Source: Tetrahymena elliotti 4EA (taxonomy: Eukaryota > Ciliophora > Oligohymenophorea > Hymenostomatida > Tetrahymenidae). From it: a stretch of DNA of 64,000 nucleotides. Position numbers and translations under genes: made by a program. Positions 27,901 to 38,765 of the stretch are shown here, piece by piece. Each line of letters opens with the position of its first letter. Position 1 is the stretch's first letter. The notes below the pieces were generated by a model, which was given only the letters and a program-made list of their open reading frames with translations, did no database searches and was not told the origin of the DNA. Location of the stretch: the NCBI GenBank assembly GCA_000231825.2, contig JH720340.1, positions 517,354-581,353 of the forward strand, in the 5' to 3' direction.

Positions 27901-29773
27901 ATGCAAAGGATGTGATGGTAGCTGCAACATGATGAAACAAGCTGAAAGTAAAAGTAACCTTTTTTTATTTTATATTAATTTCTACTAATAATTTTTGATA
28001 GAATCTTGTAACGGTTGTGATGGTAGCTGCAATATGAAGGCAACTAAGGATGATGGTAATTTATTTAATTATAATTATAGTATTCTCATTTCCTTTCTTT
28101 TAGCCGCCATAACTAAATCTTGTAATGGTTGTGACGGTAACTGTAATATGAAAACTGCTCAAACAAAATCTTGCAATGGATGTGATGGTAGCTGCAACAT
28201 GAAATCAGCTGATAATAAAGGTAGATTTTTTTAATTTAAAAATATTTTTAAAAATAATTGTTAATCAAGCTTAAAAGAAATCTTGCAATGGATGTGATGG
28301 AAGTTGTAATATGAAGAAGGCTTAAAATAAGAGTAACTTTTTGAAATTTTAAGAAAATGTGGTAAACTAAATATTTTTATTTAGCTTAAACTAAATCTTG
28401 CAGTGGATGTGATGGAAACTGCAATATGAAGTAAGCCTCTTGCAATGGATGTGATGGAAGCTGTAACATGAAAAAAGAAAAAAGTAAATTACAACTTATT
28501 TTGAAGAAATAATTTAATAAACTACTAATTAAGCCTAAGCAAAATCATGCAATGGTTGTGATGGTAGCTGCAACATGAAGTAAGCTTCTTGCAATAGTTG
28601 TGATGGAAGCTGCAATATGAAGAAAGCTTAAAAGAAGAGTAAATTTTATAATATTTTAAGAAAAAATTTATAATTTAACTTTTTATTTCAGCTGAAACTA
28701 AATCTTGCAATGGATGTGATGGCAACTGCAACATGAAGTAAGTTTCTTGTAATGGATGTGATGGAAGTTGCAATATGAAGAAAGAAAAGAGTAAATTAAA
28801 ATTTATTTTGAAGAAATATCTTAATCAACTATTAATTAAGCTTAAGCAAAATCATGCAACGGTTGTGATGGCAGCTGCAACATGAAAAAATCTTCTTGTA
28901 ATGATTGTGATGGAAGCTGTAATATGAAGAAGGATTAAAAGAAGAGTAAATTTAACTATTATTAAGGAATTATTTATTAAATTTTATTGTTAAGCTGAAA
29001 CAAAATCTTGCAACGGATGCGATGGTAACTGTAACATGAAGTAGGCTTCTTGCAATGGATGTGATGGTAGCTGCAATATGAAAAAGGCTGCTAATAAAGG
29101 TAAATTTTATAATTAATTTCTATATATTCTTAAATTTTTTTCTATTAAAAGGAATTAAAAATTCTTGTGATGGTTGTGATGGAAGTTGCAATTCTAAATA
29201 AGCTGAAAAAAAGAATATGAGTAAAATAAATTTAGAATTAAAAAGTATCAAATTTTAATGATTTTTATCATAGAATCATGGTCTATTGATTGCTTAATCT
29301 AAGAAGGTAATAAGAAGAAGAACTAAATTCATTCAAACAAGATGAAAATCTAATAGAAATTAAAAATGATCTGTAAATTTTATAAAATTTGAATCTCAAA
29401 AATTTTTTAATTCTTTTAAAATAGAATTTTGTGGAGATTGCTTCTTAATCAGTGAAAAAGCCTTAAATAGTAGAAAAATAATATTGTTAATTTTATATTA
29501 AATATTTTTAATTTATAAAGTTTCTAAGTAGAATCTTGCAAAGATTGCCTAATGTGCTATCAAGCAAAGTAAAATATTTTTACCCTGATAAAATAATACT
29601 AAAATTTAATTAATTTTATTCTTAGATGTCCAAGAAGAACAAGAAGATTCTTAAAAGATGAGAAGTAAATTCAATAAAAAATAACAAATTGTGTATTTAT
29701 AGTTATTTTATTATAAAATAAAGCTGAAATCCTTGAAATGGTATCAGGAATGAACAAAGTTCTTGTCTGTTGA
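24990..29773 (+). CDS. GRDP/DUF1399-like protein with a CNGCDGSCNMK repeat tail
   Basis: Exon 1 (24990-25244) and exon 2 (25455-25967) join in phase 0; exon 3 starts at 26156. These encode a domain resembling plant and bacterial glycine-rich-domain proteins (GRDP, DUF1399). The hallmark PSAFVDEVWHTHINFAKIY lies at about 26255-26310, followed by C..LVGGFINHIP. An earlier related but degenerate copy, FPSAI-VSRIWRMHQLF, spans the exon 1/2 junction. From about 26755 the protein becomes a tail of about 29 units of SCNGCDGSCNMK (C-x2-C-x3-C), carried one to three per exon on many small exons with phase-1 introns. Three decayed Cys units follow, then a final exon ending MVSGMNKVLVC with TGA at 29771. 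GRDPs in other organisms also have low-complexity Gly/Cys tails. Biochemical function is unknown; a metal- or redox-related role of the Cys tail is inference. No signal peptide is visible, so it is probably cytosolic. Confidence 0.8.
26755..29215 (+). repeat. Exon-borne array of ~29 SCNGCDGSCNMK units
   Basis: The core (tcttgcaatggatgtgatgg and synonyms) recurs at about 26762, 26888, 27015, 27059, 27167, 27218, 27320, 27430, 27541, 27584, 27687, 27800, 27851, 27901, 28004, 28120, 28170, 28282, 28398, 28440, 28546, 28590, 28705, 28747, 28854, 28894, 29010, 29050 and 29163. Third positions vary freely (tgt/tgc, aat/aac) while the three cysteines and the second Asp-Gly are constant. That indicates selection on protein, not DNA. 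Substitutions occur mainly at the first Asn and Gly (CTGCDG, CKGCDG, CSGCDG, CNSCDG, CNDCDG, CDGCDG). Introns of about 45-60 nt interrupt the array, all in phase 1. Confidence 0.95.
29230..29600 (+). repeat. Degenerate terminal Cys units
   Basis: After the last good repeat, three further small exons keep the register but not the consensus. They are SWSIDCLIQEG (about 29277), NFCGDCFLISEKA (about 29430) and ESCKDCLMCYQAK (about 29533). Each follows an intron ending in AG with the same phase, so they look like decayed or diverged copies at the array's edge. Confidence 0.55.
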
Positions 29774-30484
29774 TTTGATAAGAATATTATGAAAAACTAT
29801 TCATCAAAATTAAATTAGCATTTATATTGAGATGGCTTTTATTTATAAACTTTACTTCTTACTTGGAAGTTGTTTGTTTGTTTTTGAATCCATTTTTATA
29901 GCAAGTTGAAATATTTAAAACATGAAATGATTTTTGATTTTAAACTCAAACTAACTCATATTTTACATATAATTTTATTTATTACATTTTAATTCAAAAT
30001 TGAACCAATTTTAATCCAAATTTACATATTTTTTATTGTTCAAACTTAAATTAAGAATTTTATTTATCCAATTTATTTTAATTCTTAATTTCTAATATTT
30101 AATTTATTTAAAAATTTTGTTTTAATTTTGCTTTTTCAGTTGTTTTGGGTATTCATTCCATTTTTGTTGCAATTTTAGAAGATATTTTTGTCAGATTAAA
30201 TTTTAATAACAAATTTTTTTATTTTTAGGATGAAATAATTATTTATTTTTATTTTTTTGGTGAATTTAAAATTGAAAAATAACTGAGTGAAGAATAATAT
30301 TTATTTATGTTTGTTATACAAAAGATAATAATAAAGAGTTTTATTTAATTAAATTTTTTACTTTAAAAGAAAAATTTATTCAAAATTGAAATAATTATTT
30401 TTTAGGTTTTAATGATTTTAAGATAAAATTTTGTTTCATAAACAATTGTAAAATAAGTTAATTATTTATTGATCATTTTTATAT
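29774..30484. other. AT-rich spacer between convergent genes
   Basis: About 710 bases after the TGA of the plus-strand gene and before the stop of the minus-strand channel gene. Only A/T-rich low-complexity sequence was seen; both transcripts must terminate here. Confidence 0.6.
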
Positions 30485-33400
30485 TCAGAATTCATCATCT
30501 GATTCTTCTTAGAAAATAGTGTTGGAGCGACCCTTAAATTAGTGCTATGATTAAAATATTTAGCTTTTCAAATAAGGCTATCTAGACTCATAAATAGAAA
30601 ATTTTTAACTATTTCTAGGGATATTTTAAGAAACTTAAGTGGTCTTTTTTTTATTTTTAACTTAGCTATTTAAAATCAAATTAGCTATTTTAGATATTTA
30701 ATTTGGGTGGGAAGATCTAGAGTTTGCTGGAGTAGTAACATGGAAAGAAGTAACATTTTCAAACCCTCTTTTTTTAGTATCTCTGTAATAAATATGGTAT
30801 CTTCTATCACGTTTAATGAAAGCATTTGGCTTATATTTGGCTAACCTTTCCAAGACAGCTTAACAATTAAAGTCCACAAAATAGGATTTGAAGTTCTTCA
30901 TTCTATCTGTATTCAATGAAGGGAATTCAAAAATCATTTCCTTCCTAGTAATAGATTTAAAAGTATTATTTACAGATGTCATTTTTTTATCCTTTGAATT
31001 AATTTATTGTAATTAGTCATAAGCTTCCATATTTTATTGATTTCCATCTTCAAAGTTTATCAATCCCCCTTGCTCTAAATTCTACAAAATTGTATTTTAA
31101 ATTTGTTGTAATAAAAGATTTTTTTAAAGGGAACGACTTTGCTGACGCTATATTCCTATATTTTAGTAAACTTCATTTATTTTTTTCAATATCTTTTAAT
31201 TTGAAGGTGTGTTTTCTGTTGTAAAACTCTTTTACTTACTTAACATTGGAAATTTTTTCTTTTATTTATGGATGTACTCTTAATTTAAAGATGATTAGTT
31301 GCTAATATTCTTTTCATCAGAAGATATTGATTTATCAAAACTATCTCCCATTGCAGCTGCAATATCTTAAATTAATACTTTATTTTACTAAGGTGGTTTG
31401 TCAATAAGTTTTGTTTGATTTGGTGAGTCTACTTCAGGTTGATTTTAATATGATATAGATGACTTGCTTTGTTATCTACGTCCTTACATTTATCTTTGCT
31501 ATTTAGAGAGTAGTTTTTAATCAACTTTTATGTTAAGTTGAGCATTATTTAATAGCGAGTTTGTTTTATTGTGTGAAGGTGAAATCATATTTTTTACTTC
31601 TAAATCTTACTTTTAAGTATTCTTATCATCAAAATCTTCTTACTAGCTTTAATCATAATCATAATTATACTCCTATAACCTTATTGGAATAAATTTATTT
31701 TTTTACAACTAAGTACTGTTTCCTAAAGGATTTTCATTATCATCTTCGAAAATGACATTCTCTCTGGTAAGGCTTCCTCTTATTTTAGATTAGAAAGATG
31801 AAAAGAAATTTTAAGCCTATTATAAATTAGGATCATTCTATTATTCCAAAAAACTCTACCTTTAATTACTACTTTATGTGTTATTCAATTAAAGATTTTG
31901 CTATGTTTGTTGCTTTTAAATTTAATTATTTCCTTGAATGATATTTTAAATGTTATAATTAAAAATATTTTGTTAAGGTGCACGAAGAGGAGATGGTGGT
32001 ATGTATGTATCTTAATCCACTATTTATGTCTGTAAAGTTTATAATTATCTAAGGGAAAGTTTCTTTAAATTGTTACGAATATCTTTAATGTGATTAGAAG
32101 AGGGATTAAATTACTTTTGCTAAGAAGGAGTATTATTATTAGAATTACTGTTATTATTGAAATGAAAATTTAAGTTAGTCTGTATTTATAAGTTATTTGT
32201 TTATCCAGCTATAGCTTAGCTTTGATTCTAAATTGCTGGTTCAATTTTCTGTTAAGCATAAATTATTTCTTTTATTTTGTTTAGGCACTTATATTTTTAG
32301 ACTCTTCTCCAAACATCTTTATTTCTTTCATACTAGAAACCTTCTTTAAAATTTTACCTCAAAATAACTACTTCTTTGTCAGGCTAATAGTGAATTTTGT
32401 TGCACTTCTAGGTTATGTGGCCATAACGATCACACGAGTAGCATTTTATTTATAGAGAATTTAAATTATCATTATTCACAATCTCGTCATGAATTTAGCA
32501 ATAAATTTCATAATCAGATGGAAATTCTTTTAAAAGTTTTATAAAATCTTTCTTTTTGATTGAAAGCACGGAGCAAGGGCCCAAAGACCTAGCAGAGGCA
32601 CACCTAGGCTTCTCTGTAAAAAATGAAAACTCTCCAAATAATTCACCTTTTTTAAGTTCTTTGATAGGTTTAATAGTTAATTCCTCCATAGCATATTTAA
32701 AACATTTTGTATAAAGCTAAATGCTTCCTTTTTCAACTATATAAAAGGCCGTCTCTGATTATGATTGCTACAAAGTCTAGACATAACAGTAGTCTTCTGG
32801 AGTATTCTAAAATTAAACATTTTATAACTGCTGATTCTATTATAAATTTTAGCCAATATTCTAATTGGTAAAAGATTGTTCACTGATGTAATTATTTAAG
32901 TAAGCTTATTAAGATTATTGATTATTTTGTCCGACCCCAGAAAATCTAAATTAATTGTTGCCATTATTTAAATTATTTTGATTTGGTGAACTTAAATTAT
33001 TCTAATAGTTAAAAGGTTACTATAAATATTGTTAGACCTGACTTCCACTTAACTTTTTATTATGGTAAGGTAATTAAAGTAAATTTTATTATGCTGTAAG
33101 GTTTTAGTTAATATTAATTAAAGGAAAATTTAATTAATTAGGACTATTATTGCATGCTAAACCAATACTGTTTATCTAGTTTTATGTGTTTTGCTGTTAT
33201 TAATTACCAAGGTTTTAGTTAAAAATGTAGGGTAATTGAGTAGATTAAGTACCTATAAAATTTTACTATTATTAAGGATATAATAGCTAATTAGATTAGT
33301 ACTAATTTTACTAAATATTTTGAAAAGGACCATTATTAGTATATGTATTTGAGTTATTAGACATTTATTAAGCTGGCTACTATTGCATAAGCATTTGTTA

Positions 33401-35998
33401 TTGATATTGAGCTTACAAGTATAATTAAGGCAAGATATTATTCTATTGATTTTAAATTAAATACTATCCATTAATAATTGGATTATTAGTTACATAGTAA
33501 TCGTTTTCTTCAAATATAATTTCATTGCTTAAATATGTTTCTTTTTACATTTAAAGAGCTAATTTACTCAAAAACTTTCTTGAAAAATTATTTATAAGGA
33601 ATGGCACCTACTTAATTAGTTATATATTAGCAGAAATAGTTATTTTATCTCTTATGTTAGGTCCTAATTTGTCAAGTACTTCTTTTTCCTCTTTTGTACT
33701 TAACTCAGCTTCTGCACGATGTTTGTACTCCATATATTTAATAACCTCAATTTACAAATTTTTTTTAATACTTAAATTATTCAAATATCTACTAATCAAA
33801 TTAATATCTTTTTAAAATTCTGTATTCTTTTTATTGATTTCTGAAACAATATAACCAATTTAGTTAAATGAATAAGCAAATACACCACCTGCTAAGATCA
33901 TTGTAAAGGCACAAAATGTGGCTTCATAATTATTAGAAGCAGCTATATCTCCATATCCTGTTGTAGTCATTGTTGTAACACTCCAATAAAAGGAGTATAT
34001 GTATTTTGAAAAAACTGTGCTATTTACCAAAATAAAATCTTCATTTTTCTAAGTTTACTATTCTGAACTGTAATGCTCTATCCATGTTACATGAGTTAGA
34101 TTATATACATCCTCTATATATGCTAATCCCAAAAATAAACAAGCAAAAAGATGCCCAACAAAAAGAACTAAAAAACTCAGTTAAAGTAATTTGATATATG
34201 GTATAAAAACTTGATTTTAAAGTTAGCATAACTCTAGATATTTGGCAAGAATAGACCGCAAAGTAATATATTTACAAACCACAAAAACATTAACTATTCT
34301 CCAAGCACTTTAGAACTATGCCATAGAATCAATTACAGGTAGCAAGGCTAGCGAATCCCAAATAAATCCTTTCATAAAGTAATTTACCATAACCTGCCTT
34401 CTATCCATAATACAAATACCTCTATCATAGAATCCAATATTAAAATTTAAAATTATGTGTATAATAAAAATAGCAAAGCAAAGGGTGGGAAATATTTTCC
34501 AAAAAAAATCATCATATTCCATTTCCATATGAGTGTATGTAGCAAACTCAATTGGTTAAATGAGTAAATTAAGAATAATTATCGTAGAGTGGATAATATC
34601 CCAAACATATAAAATTGAAGAGGAGGGATTGATGATTGGTACATAAATCAAGGTTTAAAGCAACCATCTCATCAAGAAAGATTCTTCTTACTTTTTTCTT
34701 GATTGAAGACTATATGAAGATTTGTAAAGAGTGTCTCTAGAAGCAGAAATAGATGTGCCAAATAACTTTCTTTTTCTATTATGATATAAATTTAGATCAA
34801 AATGAGTTGAGTCATCTATCATTTCAATTTAGCGAGATGTAACTAAGTTTGCCTTCCAAACTGTAGAAATTCTCTTTAAGTTTGAAATAAACCTCCATGA
34901 ATTTAAAACTAAATTAAAAATTATATTATCACTTTCTTCAGTTAAGGTTCTAGTAAAAAAATTTTTAATTTTAGCTGTTCCTGCCCTTAAATTTAAAAAT
35001 GTTTTTCTCTTTTATTAACGTGAAGTCTAAGCATTAGCTTATTCACTACCACCTCTTCTTTCTCCATCATTCACATTGCTTTGTTATGTTTATTCTTTAT
35101 TTTATTAAACTAGACTTTTTTAATATTCATTTATTGAAGTAGTCATTTTATTAGATACATTAAAATTCTTTTGAGTAGTATGCTCTATTGTAGTTTTTAT
35201 TTCCCTTAACAATTTCTTCCCCTTTGAGCTAGCTTTGTTACTCAGCTCAAAATTATTATGTGGTTATTAATCTATTACCGTCAAAGATTTATTATTTTAT
35301 CTCTAACCTTTATTTATTTTAAAAGGGCTGTTTAAGTTAATATTCTTAAAAGAATTAGTAGAATATTCTTAATTTGGAATATTATTACTCAACCCAATAT
35401 CAACCATTTCTATAGTCATTGGTTAATCAGATTTTTTCGTATTTGATTTAGTTTTGGAATTTTTTTATTATTTCTATTCCATTTCAATTCTTTCCAAGCT
35501 CTCTAAATTGCTATGAAACTCTATATTATTGTCTGATTATTACTAAAAACTACTATTCTATTCAGAAATCCTCTTCTATTTATTATCATTTTTTTTATCT
35601 TAGCTTCTAAAAACTTCTTATTTATTTTCCAAGTTAAGTTCCTTTACAGGTATCTTAGGTTATTGTTAATAGGCTAACATTTCGGAATTTATTTGTATAA
35701 TTTAACTCATTTCATCATCTTAATTATGATTTTCTTACTCATCTAAAACTATATCCTTTCTTTATAATTTATTTAATTTTTTTGAAGGAGAAAGCCTATC
35801 ATCATTTTTTGTTTCTAATACATCACTTTCCTCTGACTTAAAATTTAAAATATTTAAATTGCTATCAATAAGCTCTTTATCTTCTCTTCTTTCATTCTCT
35901 TCTGTAATTAAATTGCCCCATCCACGATCTGAGTTTGTCCCCTCACCTTTTTATGGTATATCATAATGCTATTGAAGATAATTATCTTTACGATTCAT
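30485..35998 (-). CDS. Cyclic-nucleotide-binding-domain K+ channel with CCHC zinc knuckle (1837 aa)
   Basis: A single uninterrupted ciliate-code frame of 1838 codons including TGA. Residues 1-~440 are polar and Gln/Asn-rich (cytosolic). Six hydrophobic segments follow from about residue 450 (YVPIINPSSSILYVWDII, then FWKIFPTLCFAIFIIHIIL, and others). S4 (around AWRIVNVFVVCKYITLRSIL, ~560-585) has few positive charges, so voltage sensing may be weak. The selectivity filter TTTGYGDI lies at about 678-685, typical of K+ channels. A CNBD starts near residue 825 (NEIIFEENDYY), is broken by ~240 Gln/Asn-rich residues, and resumes at ~1080 (ETAFYIVEKGSIQLY). It includes the phosphate-binding cassette GELFGEFSFFTEKPRCASA (~1118-1140). 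A CCHC knuckle, CYSCDRYGHITQKC, is at 1186-1199, followed by a ~640-residue Gln/Asn/Ser-rich tail. Family: EAG/CNG-type plasma- or ciliary-membrane channels. Being intronless at 5.5 kb is notable beside its intron-rich neighbours. Confidence 0.93.
32775..33500 (-). other. Gln/Asn-rich insertion inside the CNBD
   Basis: This part of the channel gene encodes roughly residues 832-1075. It is dominated by Gln (mostly TAA/TAG), Asn, Tyr, Ser and Leu, with no TGA and no intron boundary consistent with removal. It separates the first CNBD beta-strand motif (NEIIFEENDYY) from the remainder (ETAFYIVEKG onward). It reads as an in-frame low-complexity expansion in a surface loop. Confidence 0.8.
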
Positions 35999-38765
35999 AT
36001 CCTATTATTTGAAAATAAAATTTAGATGTTTCAACCTTTATATATTTATGGCAATTAAGTCTTTCTTTCCAAATGATAACTAAACTTTTCTTATTATGTT
36101 GTTGTTTTTTAATTATTTGTTTACTTCGAAAAAAATACAGTAATAACTAATTTAATCATGCAAAAATTAATTTTTGATTATTTTTAATTAACCATTGCAT
36201 ATTTTACAATAAGTACTATTCAATTATAAAAATTTACTTTACATATTTAGTATTGATTATATTATAATTGTTTTTTAAAGTCATAATTAACTAGTGCAGT
36301 GCTATATACAGTTTTTTTTACAACAATATATTACAGAATACTTTGTAAAATTTAATAATAAAAATCATATTTGATTTTATTTTGATAAATTTAGAGACTT
36401 CTCCTTTCTCTTAATTTTTAAAAACTTCTTTGTAGCTCTTTCTTTATTAAATCTTTCATGTTATGATAAAATTTAATGAAAATATTCAATTAATAAATTA
36501 TCTAACCTAATTTTTATAATGTAAATCGCGTTATTTTAGTAATAAGACTCTATACTTTGTTTGTTCTTTTTTTATTTATGAATAGTCATATTTATTTATT
36601 AGTCAATTTAGAAAAAATCTTTAATCATAAATTTTCGTTGGTCATTACTGAATGATTTTTATTTGATAGTCTTTACTTTTAACACAAATTTTAGCATAAT
36701 TAAAATATAAATTGTATAGATTTAGAAATTAATATTTTTTGTTACTTTAAATTTTTTATGGATGAAATTATATTATTCTTTTTAAACTCAAATTAGAAAT
36801 AAAAAGTATTAAAATTAAATTTAACTTTAAATTTACAATTTAATTTTCTTTGGATTTATTGTTTTATTTTTGAAATTAATTTTGAAATATTAATTTAAAA
36901 TTAATTAACATTTAATGAATAATGATGTAAAATATTTTAAAAACATTTTCATGTTAATAATCTACCATAAAGTCAGTTGGTTTTTTTATTATTTTTGGAA
37001 TTTAAAAATTCATCCTTAGAAAAGAATTAAACAAATTTTCTTTTATTTATTAAATACTTTTATTTGAATGAAATAGTTTTCTAATTTTATCAAGAAAGTC
37101 AATCTATTTATTTACATTAGAATATCTCAAACATTAAAAATACCCTCAAAAAATTTATGATCAAAAAGACTAAGAATCATTAGTAATTAGTTCCTTTTTT
37201 GTAAATCAAACTAAATCAAAGCCTTTTATTTATTTAATAAAAATCAAAATAAATTTTATAAAACATATTTAGAAGTCTTTAAAACATACAGAATGGATTT
37301 CACAAGATATTTTTAATTTAAAGTAAATAATTCTTTAAATAAAGAGATCAATCACTAATCATTTTATAAGAGTTATATAAAATATTTTTATTCAAAACAT
37401 TATTTTAGAAAGCTTTAATAAATAATTTAAATCTTATTGTAATCATTTTATGATTTAGTTTAATTATCATTTTTCTTTTTTTAGATTAAATCTATGAATT
37501 ATAAAAGAAGATTCTGATTATAATTTCAATTTTTTATTATCAAGAATGATAAGTTTAATTAGGTAATTCAACTAAAAATATATATTCTATTATTTCTAAA
37601 AATTAATTTTTTTTTAAATAATTGATTTAATAATTTAATTTTTTTTTGTTTATGAATATGAATAGCTCATAACTTTTGATTTTTTAATATCAAATTAAAA
37701 CTAAAAGCAATAATTTGTATTTTGCTGATGATTTATCTATTCAAAAAAATTTTATGAGTTGGTAAAATCTCTGCATAAAAATAAAAAAAATTTAACAACA
37801 AAAAAGCTTAGTTAAATTAAATACATTAGAAACTTGTAACCAACTTCTTTGTTTTAAAAATATTAGATATCAAAATTGATTACAGAGCATTAAAACTTTA
37901 CTGTTTTTTTTTATTTATCTTTAACTGGTATTGTGGTTTTTCTAAAAAATGTTTTACTTTTTTAAATTATTAAGTTATTTCTTAATATAACAACAGAATT
38001 CAATCATGAGCTTGCTTGTAAAAATTGCCTGAATATCATTATAGTTTTTTTGAATTACCTACTTATTAGTTATTTTTGAAAATTTGAAGTTAGATATTTT
38101 TATTTGGTTGAAATTTTTTAATAATTATAAAGATTTTTAATGAAAGGCATTTAAATATGCGATTGTTGATAATAGAATAAAATTTGAGCTTAATAGCTTA
38201 TAATGGGTTAGATTTAAGGATATGATGACATAGAACTAGTAATTATAGGTATATATGATTGTCTTTTAATTTTTTGTTGCTAAACTTTAATAATGCTCCG
38301 CGTTATTTATATTCAAAACTTGATCAGATATACATAAATTTAATTATGAAGTAATATATTAATGTAAGAAAGATATTCATTAAGAATTTAACTTAAATGA
38401 CGATGTTTTGCAACAGTGATTCAATCTAGAAATAGTATAGGATTTAAAATTTTTATTCAAAGAACGATTTGCACGTCTTTAGAGATTCTAAATTTTGTAA
38501 TCCTTATATTGTAAAAAACAATATTTATTTCTTATTGATTTTATATTACGTAATCTTTTTCATGTGAGGTATTTTAAATCCATTCTATATACAGATTCAT
38601 CTTACAGTCATCAAATCAATGATTAAGATTTTATCAAAAGATTTGCGTGATATTAAATACATTTTTGCTCTATCAGTCATAAAGTTTTTTAGAATAATTA
38701 AAAATAAGTAAAAATAACTACAACAACTTTTAACTTAAAAAAACTTTCAAATCTAGTTAATAAAA
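35999..38765. other. Long AT-rich intergenic region between divergent genes
   Basis: About 2.8 kb. It holds the upstream regions of the minus-strand channel gene and the plus-strand acyl-CoA oxidase gene. I looked for tRNA- and snRNA-like folds around 38150-38520, where the sequence is slightly less A/T-rich, and could not support any. No frame of note. Confidence 0.6.

Noticed and set aside
26755..29215. CRISPR-like regularly spaced repeats
   Set aside because: Repeats are codon-degenerate, lie in exons with GT...AG boundaries, and the organism is a eukaryote.
34316..34528. Separate small membrane protein starting MEMEYDDFFWK
   Set aside because: Under the ciliate code it is an internal part (TM segments) of the continuous channel frame 30485-35998. 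The same holds for the fragment at 32495-32689.
38150..38520. Possible small RNA gene in slightly more G/C-rich spacer
   Set aside because: I could not fold a tRNA cloverleaf or match conserved snRNA boxes by eye.
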